A DNA stretch of 64,000 nucleotides from an uncultured Senegalimassilia sp. (lineage in GTDB: Bacteria > Actinomycetota > Coriobacteriia > Coriobacteriales > Eggerthellaceae): the NCBI RefSeq assembly GCF_934636665.1, contig NZ_CAKUAT010000012.1:20460-84459 (forward strand), read 5' to 3'. The notes under the pieces were generated by a model. It searched no databases and had not been told where the DNA came from. It worked only from the letters and a program-made list of their open reading frames with translations. Numbering within the stretch: position 1 is the stretch's first letter; every line of letters starts with the position of its first letter. Shown piece by piece: positions 43,274 through 53,147 of the stretch. The position numbers and the translations under genes were made by a program.

Positions 43274-46200
43274 ATGGGTGTCGAAAGGCGTAGCCGGGTC
43301 GGTGGGTATCGGCCTGAAATGCCGCTAAAGCGCGCATGTGCGTCGCGTTCGGGCGCGCGTCCGTGGCGGGTGGTTTGGCGTCGCGGGACGGCGGTGGCGT
43401 TGTCGTGCATTTTGGCGGCGGGTTTGGTGCCCGTTGCCAGTTTTGTGCAGGGCTCGGAAACCGTCGCCGCGGCGCGTGAGAGCTTGCGGGCGAACGCTTC
43501 CGGTGCGGCTGATGGCGGTGCCGGAAACGCCGACGGCGCCGCTAACGGTTTTGCGGCCGACGGCGCGGATGGCGCTGCCGATTCCGCCGATGGCGGGGTG
43601 CTCGTCGTGGGCTCGGAGGTCGTGGCGGGTGGCGAAGGGTCCGCTGCCGTGCAGGGCGCTCAGGGTTCGCAAAACGCGCATGCTGGTGCGGGCGCGGCGT
43701 CTTCGGCTGCCGGTGGTCTCGCCGGCGATGCTGGAGGCGTTAGCGGTTATGCCGTCGGCAACACTGCCGATGCCGCTGACTCCGCTAACGGCCGTGCCGC
43801 TGGCGGCACGGGCAGCGCTGCCGACCCCGTAGTCGACTCCGACTCCGACCCCGACGCCGACGACCCCGGTCCCGCGCCCGACTACGACGGGACCGAGGCC
43901 TCCTACGTCTACGACGAGTACTACGGCGAATACTTCCTCGCAACCGCCAAGGGCGTCATCGGCGAGAAAGTCGCCGATGACGTCGGCTACGTTGCCGGCG
44001 CGGCAACGCCCGCGCAGGTCTGGCTGACGCTGAACGAGGAAACGAACGAGCTGACCGTGCACCATGTCGACGCCGGCGCGGTCGCGTTCGAGGTCCCGGC
44101 GACCGTCGACGGCCGTCCCATTACCACCGTCGGCGGCTGCGGATCGTCGAACCTGACCTCGGTCACGTTCCCCGCCGATTCCCGCGTCACGCGCCTAAGC
44201 TGGGGCGCGTTCTCCGGGTCGCAGCTGCAGTCCATCGCGCTGCCCAGCAGCCTGGAGACGCTAAATGAAAGCGTGTTCCAGGACTGCAAAAAGCTGCAAA
44301 CGGTGGAGTGGCCGAAGAACAACGACATGCTCAAAACCATTCCCGCCGAGACGTTCGCCGGCTGCTCCATGCTCGATGACGGCGTGGTGGCCAGCATCCC
44401 TGCGAGCGTGGAGACCATCGACTACCGCGCTTTCGCAAGTTGCTCCCCTGACATCTACGTGTCAGGCGAGACGCCCGAGCCGTTCACCGAGGTCAACGTG
44501 CCCGGCACCGTCAAAACCATCGAGCGCTATGCGTTCGATGGCTGCGCCCATGTCCGCTCCATCTCCATCGGCGACGGCGTGCAAACCATCGGTAACCGCG
44601 CCTTCGCCAGCATGCCGCTCATGGCGGGCGCGGAAGTGGTGCTGCCCGCAACCGTGAGCACCGTGGGCCAGGACGCGTTCGACAACACGCAGATCACCTC
44701 GAGCGCCTCGGGCACCGAGTGGAAGCGCAACGCCGTGACGCTGCGCGTACTCAACCCCGACTTCGAGCTGGTCGAATACGAGTACGGCGGTACGCTGGAG
44801 ATCGACGGCAAGAAGTACGAGAACCCGTTCTCGCTGGGGCAGAGCATCGTGGCGTTCGCGAAGAACTCGGCGGGCCAGCCGTCGTGGGTCAAGCGCGCTG
44901 CCGACGCGGTGGCGGGCCAGGAAGACGAGCACAACCCGGGCAAGCCCGCCTACACGTTTCAGTGGATGGAGGAATCATCCCAGGTCACGGGTAAGGTTCC
45001 CGTGGGAGCGCAGGTGGCGCTGTTCCAGAACGGCGCCGCCACCACGGCGAAGGTGTCCGCGGACGGTACGTTTACCGTGGAGGCGCTGTCGAACACGCCG
45101 GCCACGCTTCAGGTGAGCTTGGAGGGCTGCTACGACCAGGTGCTCACGCGCGCGGCCGAGGCCATGGCCGGCACCTGGGACGTCGGCGAGCTCAAAACCG
45201 AATCGTTCGAGAAGCTGCCCGTGCAGCGCCTGATGAACGTGAACCTGCGCAAGCAGGTGGGCACCGGCGACGACGGGGCTCCCGCCTGGGAAACCGTGCT
45301 CTCCGATAGCGGCCTGGCCTTCGAGCTGCGCCAAGGCGATCGCGTGCTTCGCGAGGGCGAAGACGCCGACTACGTGCGCCAGGGCCTGAGCGTGCTGCTC
45401 TCGCAGGAGGTGGCGGATGCGGCGAAGGAGCTCACGCTTACCGTGACGCCCGACGATTCGCTGGCGCTCGGTGCGGGCGAGGGCCGGGCCATGCCCGCCG
45501 ACGGCGCGTTCGACGTGGATCTGCGCGCGTGGGGCGGCATGAAGGTGACCACGAAGTCGGCCTTCTCCGGAAGCAACGACGTTATGGTGTTCCGCAACGG
45601 CGCGTGCGTGGCCACGGGTCTGTCCGATTCCGCAGGTGAACTGCCGATTTCGCTTGACAGCTTGAAGGCCGGCGAATATACGGTGATCGCCGTGAGCCAC
45701 ACGAGCGTCGATCTGCGGGTGCCCACGCTGGCGGCCTTCGACCGCCTGAAGCTTAAGGAAGGCGTGCAGTACGCGCGCGCCGACGTGCAGGTTGAGGACG
45801 GCGCGCAGACGCAGGTGGCCCTTGACGTGCCCGTGTTCGACGCGTCGGCGTACCTTGCACAGTGCGGCGTTATGAAGCAGAGCGGCGTGGTGGCCGATCG
45901 CAGTGCCATCGTGGCGGGCGTGGAAGCGCAGGTCAGGGTCAGTTTCAACCTTGATCAGGAGCGCGATGCCGTGCTGCAGCTGGAGATGCCCGAGGGCGAC
46001 TTCTCCGACATAACCATCGGCGGGACCATCGGCGACGAATCCAAGCAGCTGCCTTTCACACGCAACGGCGATGTCGTGTCGGTTGACCTGGGTGGTGCGC
46101 AGACCGGCGACCTGTACGTGCGCTTCGCCGCGCAGCGCGCGGGCGCGTGCACGGTGAACGCGGCGCTTGCGCTCGGCGACGCCGTGCTGCCGCTGGGCGC

Positions 46201-49200
46201 CGCGGACATGAGCGTCTACGACGCCGGCATCGAGCTCCCGTCTTCCCAGGTCACAGCCATTACGGGCAACAAAGCCACGGTGTACGCGGCGCCTGATTCC
46301 CGCGTGGAATTGGAGGTGGGCGGCAAGCGCTTCGCCGGCACGTGCAACAAGCTGGGTCGCGCTTCGATCGACTACGACGCCCCCGACAACCTGGTGCCGG
46401 GCCAGCGCGTGATGCTGCAGGCCTACCTTTCGGGCGCGCAGCAGCCGGCGGCCACGGCCTACGTCACCTACACGGGCGGCGCGTCCATCGAGCGTTTCGA
46501 CGTGGTGACACGCGGCAAAACGCAGCGGCTCATCGACAACGGCAAGGAAACGGAAGCGTTCGGCTACACGCTGCACCACGAGCGCACCAAGAAGAACGCC
46601 TACTGGACGTTCGCCATCACGCTTGATGCGCATGGTGCCCAGCTCGACGACGAGTTCAACTTGTACGTGGACTGCATCGACGGCCGCACGGTGACCATTC
46701 CCATGAAGAAGCGCGCGACCGACGGCGACCGCGTGCGCTTCGTGGGCGAGTACGTCGACCAGGCGTATCTGGACCTGCTGGCCGAGGACGAGGCGGCGGG
46801 CATAACCGGCGAGGTATGGCTTGGCGACATGAAAGGCCTGTTCATCCCCTCGTCCTACGGCGTGAGCAACTCGCTGCTCTCCGGCATGGCAACGGTGGAC
46901 GCGAACGTGGTGGTGAAGAACATCGCGGAGCAAAGCACCCAGAAGGTCGACCAGATCAACGCGGTGCTGGTGGGCGACTTGACCGATCGCGACCAGTACG
47001 AGCAGCAGCAAAGCGACGAGTTCCGCAAAGATCTGCTTGACGCCGTGGCCGACGACCAGGAGCTGGCGGCTAGCCTGGCCGACGTGATGAACGAGCTGGG
47101 CGACAGTCATGGCTACCTGACGGGCACCGCGGCCGATGAGCGCAACACGTTCTGGTACCAGGTGCTGCACGGCGACGGCGTGCTGGAATCCGACTGGTTC
47201 GCCGAGCTGTTCGGCGCCCAGTACGACGACCCCGAGGTGCAGGAGGGCGTCGACACCCTGCGTGACCTGGTGATCTCTCAGCACAACGACTTCGAGAAGT
47301 ACCGCAAGGCCGTGGGCGAGGACCTGGGCGTGGGCGACCTTTCCCAGTATAACGACTGGGACGAGGTGTTCATCGCCTCGCTTGAGAACAACGTCGACGG
47401 CATCACCGTGAGCGACTTCGACGGCGACACTGCCGGCTTCACGGAGACGATCGACCAGGGCGGATACCGCGTGCGCACGCGCATGAGCGACGACGGCACG
47501 GGATTCAAGGCCATCGTCAACCTGCCCAGCGGCGCCGTGAAAACGCTTCAGGCGGACTTCGAGGACGCGGCGAAGAGCAACATAAAGCTGGCCACGATGC
47601 TGGATTCGGTGAACCTGGCCACGGACTTTGACAAGCAATGGGCGAACTTGGCGCTGCAGACCATTAAATCCAAGCCCGTGTTCAAGGCGATGCAGAAGTT
47701 CACATCGCCGATGGTCAGGGGTCACCTGGCGGCATTTCTGCAGTATCAGGACACGTACCGCATGCCGTGGAAGTGGGCGAAGAACGTGCCGGTGTACTCG
47801 GGCGCCATCGCCTCGATCGGGCTGGGGACCAGCTACATCGGCGCGAAGGACGCGCTGAGCAACGCCGAGGACACCGAGGTGCGCCTGGCCGAGATGCGCG
47901 GCGAGGTGGAGCACATCGAGATGCTGATCCGCTGGTACTCCGGCAAGGGCGACATCGCGAACCTGAAGGAATGCCTCGAGGCGCTGAAAAACGAGCTGTT
48001 CTACGCGAAACGCCTGGTGTCGCTGCTCGAGCAGCAGCGCGCTAACGAGTACGCCGATGCCGGCATCGGCGTGGTGATGGGCGGCATCGGCGCCGGCGCG
48101 ACGCTGTTCTGCCCGCCCGCCGGCGCGATCTTGGTGTCGGGGATGTCCTATGGCTACGACGTGTCGTCGTCGATGGTGAACTCCGACCGCGCGAAGAACC
48201 TGTCTTGGGCGCAGCGCATGTACCAGCGCGCCGTGGCCGAGCGCTTGGAGAAGTGCCAGCCGGTCGAGGAGGAGATCGACCGCCAGCGCGAGAAGCGCCG
48301 CAAGGAGCTGAGCGAGATCGAGGCGCGGCTGGGCATCGACCCCTCAGGCTACGTGTACGAGGCGGTGAAGTCCAACCGGCTTGAGGATGTGACGGCCGAG
48401 GTGTGGTACAGCGCGTCGGCCGACGGCGCGGGCGTGGTGCCGTGGGACGCACAGTCCTACGAGCAGGTCAACCCACAGCCGACCGACGGCGACGGCGTGT
48501 TCGGCTGGTACACGCCGGTAGGCTTCTACCAGGTGCGATTCACGAAGGCCGGCTACGAGGAGGCGCGCACGGAATGGATGGCCGTGCCCCCGGTTCGCAC
48601 GGGGCTTGAGATCGGGCTGCGCACCACCGAGAAACCGCAGGTGGAAAGCGCGCGGGCGTACACCGATTGCGTGGAGCTGACGTTCTCGCAGTACATGGAC
48701 GCCTCCGACGCGTCGCTTGCCGAGCTGGCGGCGACCGGGCTGGGCGAGGGCTGCACGCTCGAGTGGGTCGGTCCCGAGGAGGGCGCCGATGGGCGGCAGG
48801 TGGCCAAGGCGCTGCGCATAAAGCCGGCGAAGGCGCTTGAGGCCGGGTCGACCGTGGAGCTTTCCCTGGCTGGCGCGGTGAACTACGCGGGCATCCCGAT
48901 GGACGGTTGGAACAGCGGGCAGCTTGCGGTCGGTGCGCGCGCGGCGGAGCTGAAGCTGAACGTGGAGCAGGGGTATTCCCTGGTCACGGGGCAGTCGTGC
49001 GAGGTTTCAGCATACGTGCGCGACGCCTCCGGGCAGCCGTTGGCCGGGCAGTTGGTTGTCGCGAACGTGGGGAGTTCCGTGGTAGCCGGCCTCGGCGGCG
49101 GGCTTGAGACGGCGAGTGGGGTGACCGACGCGGAGGGGCAGCTGGCGAATGCCGGCGCGGCGAGCGCGACGGCGGCCGGCCTTGGCGATGGGCTTGGAAC

Positions 49201-50116
49201 GGTAAGCACCGCGACCGACGCCAACGGCGTTGCGCGCTTCACCCTGTCGGGAGAGGCGCCGGGTATGACCGACCTGACGGTGACGGTGGCCGACTCGCTG
49301 CTGGCCAAGACGGTCGACGTGCGCGTGGCTGACGAGCAGACGCGCCCAACCCGCCCAACGGCGCAGCTGGGCGAGGCAAGCTTTGGGGCCGGTTCCCCGA
49401 AGGAGAACTTCGCCACGGTGAAGAAGGGCGCTCAACTGGTGATTTCCGCCGAGGAGGGGACCACGGTGTACTACACCACCGACGACACCTGCCCCTGTGT
49501 CGACGGCGGTTCGCGCACGGAATACACGGGCCCGGTGACGGTGAACGAGAACACCAGGTTCCGCATCGCGGCGTTCAAGGAGGGTTTGGAGAACGAATAC
49601 TCCGAGCGCCTGAACATCACCGTGACGGTAACGGAAGGCGATGAGCCGGGAGGCGGCGAGCCGAGTGGCCCGGGCGGCGACGGCCCCGAGGGACCGGGCG
49701 GCGGTGAGCCTGGTGGCGAACCCGGCGGCGGCGAACCGGGTGGCGGCGATGGCCCGCAGGGGCCCGGCGGCGGCGAACCTGGTGGTGAGCAGCCGGGTGG
49801 AGAATCCGGTGGCGGTAGCGGTACCGGCGGAGCCGGTACCGGCGAAGGCGCAGGCGCCGGCACCGATGACGGTACGGGCGCTGGCGTTGGGGCCGACAAC
49901 AACGGCGTCGACGGAGATGCTGCCGGCAACGGCGATCAGCCGGTGCCGGGCAACCCGCAAGGTGATAAGCCCGCAGCAGCAACCAGCGCAGCAACCGGTG
50001 ACGCAACGCGCGCAGCCGTGCCCCTCGCACTAGCCGCCGCAGCAGCCGCGGCCATGGCAGCAGCAGCGTTCGCCCACAAGCGCCAACGCACACCCCGCGG
50101 CAAACACCGCAGGTAG
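43274..50116 (+). CDS. giant secreted, wall/membrane-anchored surface protein
   Basis: About 2,280 residues. Start ATG 43274 follows AAGGAGTGCGGA. A long signal peptide (TAVALSCILAAGLVPVASF) is followed by an Ala/Gly/Asp-rich region, then BspA-type leucine-rich repeats (about residues 275-475: SVETIDYRAFASC, VKTIERYAFDGC, VQTIGNRAFAS). Beta-sandwich-like repeats follow, then a helical region (about 1,530-1,700: RLAEMRGEVEHIEMLIRWYS), bacterial Ig-like segments (DASGQPLAGQLVVANVG), a chitobiase-C-type domain (GTTVYYTTDDTCPC, about 2,060) and a Gly/Pro/Glu linker. The end has AATGDATR, a hydrophobic helix and a basic tail, a sortase-like architecture but without a clear LPxTG. Likely adhesion or host-surface role. 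Single-gene unit. Confidence 0.85.
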   Translation: MGVERRSRVGGYRPEMPLKRACASRSGARPWRVVWRRGTAVALSCILAAGLVPVASFVQGSETVAAARESLRANASGAADGGAGNADGAANGFAADGADGAADSADGGVLVVGSEVVAGGEGSAAVQGAQGSQNAHAGAGAASSAAGGLAGDAGGVSGYAVGNTADAADSANGRAAGGTGSAADPVVDSDSDPDADDPGPAPDYDGTEASYVYDEYYGEYFLATAKGVIGEKVADDVGYVAGAATPAQVWLTLNEETNELTVHHVDAGAVAFEVPATVDGRPITTVGGCGSSNLTSVTFPADSRVTRLSWGAFSGSQLQSIALPSSLETLNESVFQDCKKLQTVEWPKNNDMLKTIPAETFAGCSMLDDGVVASIPASVETIDYRAFASCSPDIYVSGETPEPFTEVNVPGTVKTIERYAFDGCAHVRSISIGDGVQTIGNRAFASMPLMAGAEVVLPATVSTVGQDAFDNTQITSSASGTEWKRNAVTLRVLNPDFELVEYEYGGTLEIDGKKYENPFSLGQSIVAFAKNSAGQPSWVKRAADAVAGQEDEHNPGKPAYTFQWMEESSQVTGKVPVGAQVALFQNGAATTAKVSADGTFTVEALSNTPATLQVSLEGCYDQVLTRAAEAMAGTWDVGELKTESFEKLPVQRLMNVNLRKQVGTGDDGAPAWETVLSDSGLAFELRQGDRVLREGEDADYVRQGLSVLLSQEVADAAKELTLTVTPDDSLALGAGEGRAMPADGAFDVDLRAWGGMKVTTKSAFSGSNDVMVFRNGACVATGLSDSAGELPISLDSLKAGEYTVIAVSHTSVDLRVPTLAAFDRLKLKEGVQYARADVQVEDGAQTQVALDVPVFDASAYLAQCGVMKQSGVVADRSAIVAGVEAQVRVSFNLDQERDAVLQLEMPEGDFSDITIGGTIGDESKQLPFTRNGDVVSVDLGGAQTGDLYVRFAAQRAGACTVNAALALGDAVLPLGAADMSVYDAGIELPSSQVTAITGNKATVYAAPDSRVELEVGGKRFAGTCNKLGRASIDYDAPDNLVPGQRVMLQAYLSGAQQPAATAYVTYTGGASIERFDVVTRGKTQRLIDNGKETEAFGYTLHHERTKKNAYWTFAITLDAHGAQLDDEFNLYVDCIDGRTVTIPMKKRATDGDRVRFVGEYVDQAYLDLLAEDEAAGITGEVWLGDMKGLFIPSSYGVSNSLLSGMATVDANVVVKNIAEQSTQKVDQINAVLVGDLTDRDQYEQQQSDEFRKDLLDAVADDQELAASLADVMNELGDSHGYLTGTAADERNTFWYQVLHGDGVLESDWFAELFGAQYDDPEVQEGVDTLRDLVISQHNDFEKYRKAVGEDLGVGDLSQYNDWDEVFIASLENNVDGITVSDFDGDTAGFTETIDQGGYRVRTRMSDDGTGFKAIVNLPSGAVKTLQADFEDAAKSNIKLATMLDSVNLATDFDKQWANLALQTIKSKPVFKAMQKFTSPMVRGHLAAFLQYQDTYRMPWKWAKNVPVYSGAIASIGLGTSYIGAKDALSNAEDTEVRLAEMRGEVEHIEMLIRWYSGKGDIANLKECLEALKNELFYAKRLVSLLEQQRANEYADAGIGVVMGGIGAGATLFCPPAGAILVSGMSYGYDVSSSMVNSDRAKNLSWAQRMYQRAVAERLEKCQPVEEEIDRQREKRRKELSEIEARLGIDPSGYVYEAVKSNRLEDVTAEVWYSASADGAGVVPWDAQSYEQVNPQPTDGDGVFGWYTPVGFYQVRFTKAGYEEARTEWMAVPPVRTGLEIGLRTTEKPQVESARAYTDCVELTFSQYMDASDASLAELAATGLGEGCTLEWVGPEEGADGRQVAKALRIKPAKALEAGSTVELSLAGAVNYAGIPMDGWNSGQLAVGARAAELKLNVEQGYSLVTGQSCEVSAYVRDASGQPLAGQLVVANVGSSVVAGLGGGLETASGVTDAEGQLANAGAASATAAGLGDGLGTVSTATDANGVARFTLSGEAPGMTDLTVTVADSLLAKTVDVRVADEQTRPTRPTAQLGEASFGAGSPKENFATVKKGAQLVISAEEGTTVYYTTDDTCPCVDGGSRTEYTGPVTVNENTRFRIAAFKEGLENEYSERLNITVTVTEGDEPGGGEPSGPGGDGPEGPGGGEPGGEPGGGEPGGGDGPQGPGGGEPGGEQPGGESGGGSGTGGAGTGEGAGAGTDDGTGAGVGADNNGVDGDAAGNGDQPVPGNPQGDKPAAATSAATGDATRAAVPLALAAAAAAAMAAAAFAHKRQRTPRGKHRR

Positions 50117-50175
50117 ATAGGGCGTTACAGCATCGAACGAATCGCCGCAGCGATGACAAGCCGCAGCACACGAAC

Positions 50176-50208
50176 AACGGCTGGCCTGCTTTCAGCAAGC
50201 CAGCCGTT
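50176..50208 (+). terminator. hairpin after the surface-protein gene
   Basis: Near-perfect stem AACGGCTGGCCTGCT-TTC-AGCAAGCCAGCCGTT, 60 nt past the stop. There is no T-tract, so it may serve as a bidirectional block between this gene and the convergent VapC-like gene. Confidence 0.6.
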
Positions 50209-50226
50209 GGCAGGAACCTCACCCCC

Positions 50227-50652
50227 CTAGCACAGCCTGAGCGATTCCCCGAGGTCGTTTCCGCATTCGACCATTTTCAAGCCGGGGATGCGGCGGAACA
50301 GGTCGGGCGAGCACGTGAGCAGGGTGGCGTCGTGGCGCATGGCCATGGCGGCGACGACGATGATGTTCGTGCCCGTGGGCGCGCCTGCCGATTCCAAATG
50401 TAAGCGGATGCGGCAATGCAGGTTGCAGCAGCTGGAATCGTACGGCACCTTTTCGAAGGGCAGCAGGAACTGGCGCACGATTCGCGTGTTGCGCTCGGCA
50501 TCGCGGCTTTGCGCGGCGGCGATTAAAAGTTCGGACTCCACGACCACGGGAATGCCGAACCCAGTCGGAGCTATGGAGCGCATCGTCGCAGGTGAAACGG
50601 ATATATCGCCGCGCAGCAAGCCAACGCAGGTGCTGGTATCCAAATAGATCAT
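50227..50652 (-). CDS. VapC-like PIN-domain toxin with a missing acidic residue
   Basis: A 141-residue PIN protein: MIYLDTSTCVGLLRGD (first Asp), PVVVESELLIAAAQSRDAER (Glu), and APTGTNIIVVAAMAMRHDAT then LLTCSPDLFRRIPGLKMVEC. In most VapC toxins the third strand begins (P)ND-x-x-IAA; here Ile stands where the catalytic Asp is expected. Its ATG overlaps the VapB-like stop by 4 nt (ATGA). If the missing acid is essential, the toxin could be weak or inactive. Family role: tRNA or rRNA-cleaving toxin of a type II module. Confidence 0.82.
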   Translation of the reverse strand: MIYLDTSTCVGLLRGDISVSPATMRSIAPTGFGIPVVVESELLIAAAQSRDAERNTRIVRQFLLPFEKVPYDSSCCNLHCRIRLHLESAGAPTGTNIIVVAAMAMRHDATLLTCSPDLFRRIPGLKMVECGNDLGESLRLC

Positions 50653-50882
50653 CGCACGTGCCCCGCTTCCGCATCCAGCTTGCTCACGATGCGCACAGGC
50701 GTCTGGAACGTGTCGTCGTCGATGCTGCCGAACAGGCGCTCGAAGCCTGGCGGCCACTCGCTCACCGCAGCGTTGCGGATCAGCTCGGCAGCGCATTTCG
50801 AAAGCGATTTCCCGCCTGCTTGCGCCATGTCGCGCAAGGCGGCCATGGTCTCATCGTCCAAATACAAAGACAACTGCGACAT
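50649..50882 (-). CDS. VapB-like ribbon-helix-helix antitoxin
   Basis: A 77-residue protein: SQLSLYLDDETMAALRDMAQ then GKSLSKCAAELIRNAAV is a ribbon-helix-helix DNA-binding domain; the C-terminal PPGFERLFGSIDDDTFQTP is the segment that would bind the toxin. It is followed by the overlapping VapC-like gene, the normal order for such modules. The operator is probably in the spacer to its right. Confidence 0.82.
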   Translation of the reverse strand: MSQLSLYLDDETMAALRDMAQAGGKSLSKCAAELIRNAAVSEWPPGFERLFGSIDDDTFQTPVRIVSKLDAEAGHVR

Positions 50883-51054
50883 GCTTCCCCCTCTCGACGC
50901 CCCGGCGGTTTTGCCGCTGCGCGTGAAACGTTGCAAGCAGCATAGCCGAAGCGCGCGAGCCGAAGCGCGTAGGACGCGCAAAGCGCAGAAACTTCCCCGA
51001 GCTCGTATTGCGGTCAGGTGGTCGAATCGCGCCGCGAATGTGTGCTGCCGCCTG

Positions 51055-51191
51055 AAACTCGATACGTTTGTGTTTTAACTCGCTAAGGCCAAGTAGCGTA
51101 GTGGATGGCTCTAGCGTCCCCCCAGGTCAAAAGCATGTGCAAAAAAACGATAGAAACCTGATAGCCAGCAAAACACAAACGTATCGAGTTT
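51055..51191. repeat. perfect 22-bp inverted repeat
   Basis: AAACTCGATACGTTTGTGTT... at 51055-51076 is exactly complementary to 51170-51191, with 93 nt between. It lies 214 nt upstream of the flavoprotein gene and beyond the VapB-like gene. The spacer contains no reading frame of note. The remainder of 50,883-51,404 holds only leaders. Confidence 0.8.
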
Positions 51192-51404
51192 TCGATCGCT
51201 GAGGGCAAAAGAACGGGGCGGGCCCTGCTGCGAGGGTTGCGCCTGCTTGCTTTGCGCGCATCCAAGTACAAAAGCAAGTACAGCCTAGCGGGGTACGCCG
51301 GGCGCCCGTAGAGTGCTTTTTGGCTTTGCGAGCGGCTTTTCGGGATGGCGAAACTCCCGCACGCACGCGGGGCTGAGGAAGGTTCTTTGGAGAGGAGAGA
51401 AACT

Positions 51405-53048
51405 ATGGAAGCAAAGGGAAAGGCCACGTCGCGCCGAAATTTCCTGAAGCTCGGCGGCATTTCCGCGCTGGGCGCGTTGAGCGCCGGCGCGCTTTCCGCG
51501 TGCGGCTATCAAGAGTACACGCCTTATGCCGACGGCGCCGTCGGCGTTGCGGGCAACGGCTCCACCACCGCCAGCGGGCTGCCGTCGTTCATGCAGGCGC
51601 CCGAGCCTATCGCAAAGGTCGCCGAAACCGTTGATTGCGACGTGCTGGTCATCGGCGCCGGTGCGGCAGGCACCCCGGCGGCGCTGTCCGCGTCGGAAAA
51701 CGGTGCGAAGGTGGTACTGCTGCAGAAGGAGCGTACGGCCATGTCGCACGGCAATTCCGCGGCAGGTTTGAACCTGGGCAAATGCGATCCGGCGGGCATC
51801 GAGCACTTGATCTCGCTGGTGGTGAAGGCGAACCAGCACCGTTCGCATCGCGAGCTGGTCAGCAACTGGGCCTACAATTCCGGCGAGGCGCTGCACTGGT
51901 GCATCGACCGCATCAAGTCCGTCGACGGCCCCGTGTCCGATGACGGCAATCGCCAGCAAACCGCCACGCTCAACATCAACGGTTTCAAACTGGACTACGT
52001 CACGGCTTTCTTCGGCCCCAAGCCCTTCACCACCGGCGATGCCATGCAGTCGCTGGCGAAGGTGGCGGCCGCAAAAGGCGTGGATATCCGCTATTCCACG
52101 CCGGCGCGCCAGCTGGTCACCGACAAGTCCGGTGCGGTCACAGGTGCGATCGCTCAGCGTGAAGATGGCGAATATGTGCAGGTCAACGCCAAGAATGGCG
52201 TGATCATCGCGACGGGTGACTATTCCAATGACAACGAGATGGTGGACTACTACATCCCCGACTTGCACAACTTCGAGCGCAAGCAGAACAATCAGACCGG
52301 CGACGGCCACAAGATGGGCATGTGGGTTGGCGCGGCCATGGAGCACATCGGCCATACCAAGATGCTGCACGACTTCGACGCCGGCCCGGCTTCCATGTGC
52401 GACATGCCGTTTTTGGCGGTGGCCGACAACACCGGCAAGCGCTTTGTCGACGAGACCGTGGAGATGAGCCTGCTGAACAATTACCTGCCCGATGGCAAGC
52501 ACCCCGGCTGGTATTCCCAGGTCTTCGACGCGAACTACATGACCGACGCCGCCGCCTGGACGGGCAAGCTGGTCGACCCCGAGGGCCTGCGCGTGTACAT
52601 GCCCGAGGAGGACGTCGAGCGCAAGGGCGTGTTTGCCGACCAGGTGCGCACGTTCAAGGCCGACACGCTCGAGGAGCTGGCGGTGAAGATCGGCCAGGAT
52701 CCGGCGACGTTCGTGAAGACGGTCGAGGACTACAACACCTTGTGCGAAGCGGGCGCCGACACCGAGTTCGGCAAGGATCCGAAGTATCTGATCCCCGTCA
52801 AGCAGGCGCCGTTCTACGGCATCCATCGCCGCATGCGCTGCTCCACCATTTGCGCAGGTCTCGAGGTCAACGGCGAGAACCAGGCGCTCACGGCCGAGGG
52901 CGAGCCGATCGAGGGCCTGTACGTCATCGGCAACTGCGCCGGTAACTTCTATGGCGGCGTTGATTACCCGTTGGATATCTACGGGCTGTCGCTGGGCCGT
53001 TGCGTGACCGCCGGCTACGTGACCGGCCGTGCATTGGCGCAAAAGTAG
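51405..53048 (+). CDS. Tat-exported FAD-dependent reductase (fumarate-reductase/FrdA-like flavoprotein), first operon
   Basis: A 547-residue flavoprotein. The N-terminus has a Tat motif (SRRNFLKLGG) and a lipobox (SAGALSACG), so it is exported folded and may be lipid-anchored. FAD binding is visible at DVLVIGAGAAGTPAALSASE (about residue 77), with VIIATGDYSNDNEMV and the C-terminal GLYVIGNCAGNFYGGVDYPL completing the fold. Such proteins in Eggerthellaceae accept electrons from a partner cytochrome to reduce organic acceptors; the substrate cannot be read here. Start ATG 51405 follows GGAGAGGAGAGAAACT. A multihaem cytochrome follows 99 nt downstream. Confidence 0.9.
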   Translation: MEAKGKATSRRNFLKLGGISALGALSAGALSACGYQEYTPYADGAVGVAGNGSTTASGLPSFMQAPEPIAKVAETVDCDVLVIGAGAAGTPAALSASENGAKVVLLQKERTAMSHGNSAAGLNLGKCDPAGIEHLISLVVKANQHRSHRELVSNWAYNSGEALHWCIDRIKSVDGPVSDDGNRQQTATLNINGFKLDYVTAFFGPKPFTTGDAMQSLAKVAAAKGVDIRYSTPARQLVTDKSGAVTGAIAQREDGEYVQVNAKNGVIIATGDYSNDNEMVDYYIPDLHNFERKQNNQTGDGHKMGMWVGAAMEHIGHTKMLHDFDAGPASMCDMPFLAVADNTGKRFVDETVEMSLLNNYLPDGKHPGWYSQVFDANYMTDAAAWTGKLVDPEGLRVYMPEEDVERKGVFADQVRTFKADTLEELAVKIGQDPATFVKTVEDYNTLCEAGADTEFGKDPKYLIPVKQAPFYGIHRRMRCSTICAGLEVNGENQALTAEGEPIEGLYVIGNCAGNFYGGVDYPLDIYGLSLGRCVTAGYVTGRALAQK

Positions 53049-53147
53049 CAGACACGACGGGGTATACCCGCCTGACCTGCGGTTTCCGATGATGTGAACA
53101 GTGAACGGGAGCGCGCAACACACCCGTTTCGCGAAAGGATGACGAAA

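Noticed and set aside
44975..47914. 979-codon open frame antisense to the surface-protein gene
   Set aside because: It is His/Arg/Val/Leu-rich with no domains, lies wholly opposite a convincing secreted protein, and is explained by GC-rich third positions.
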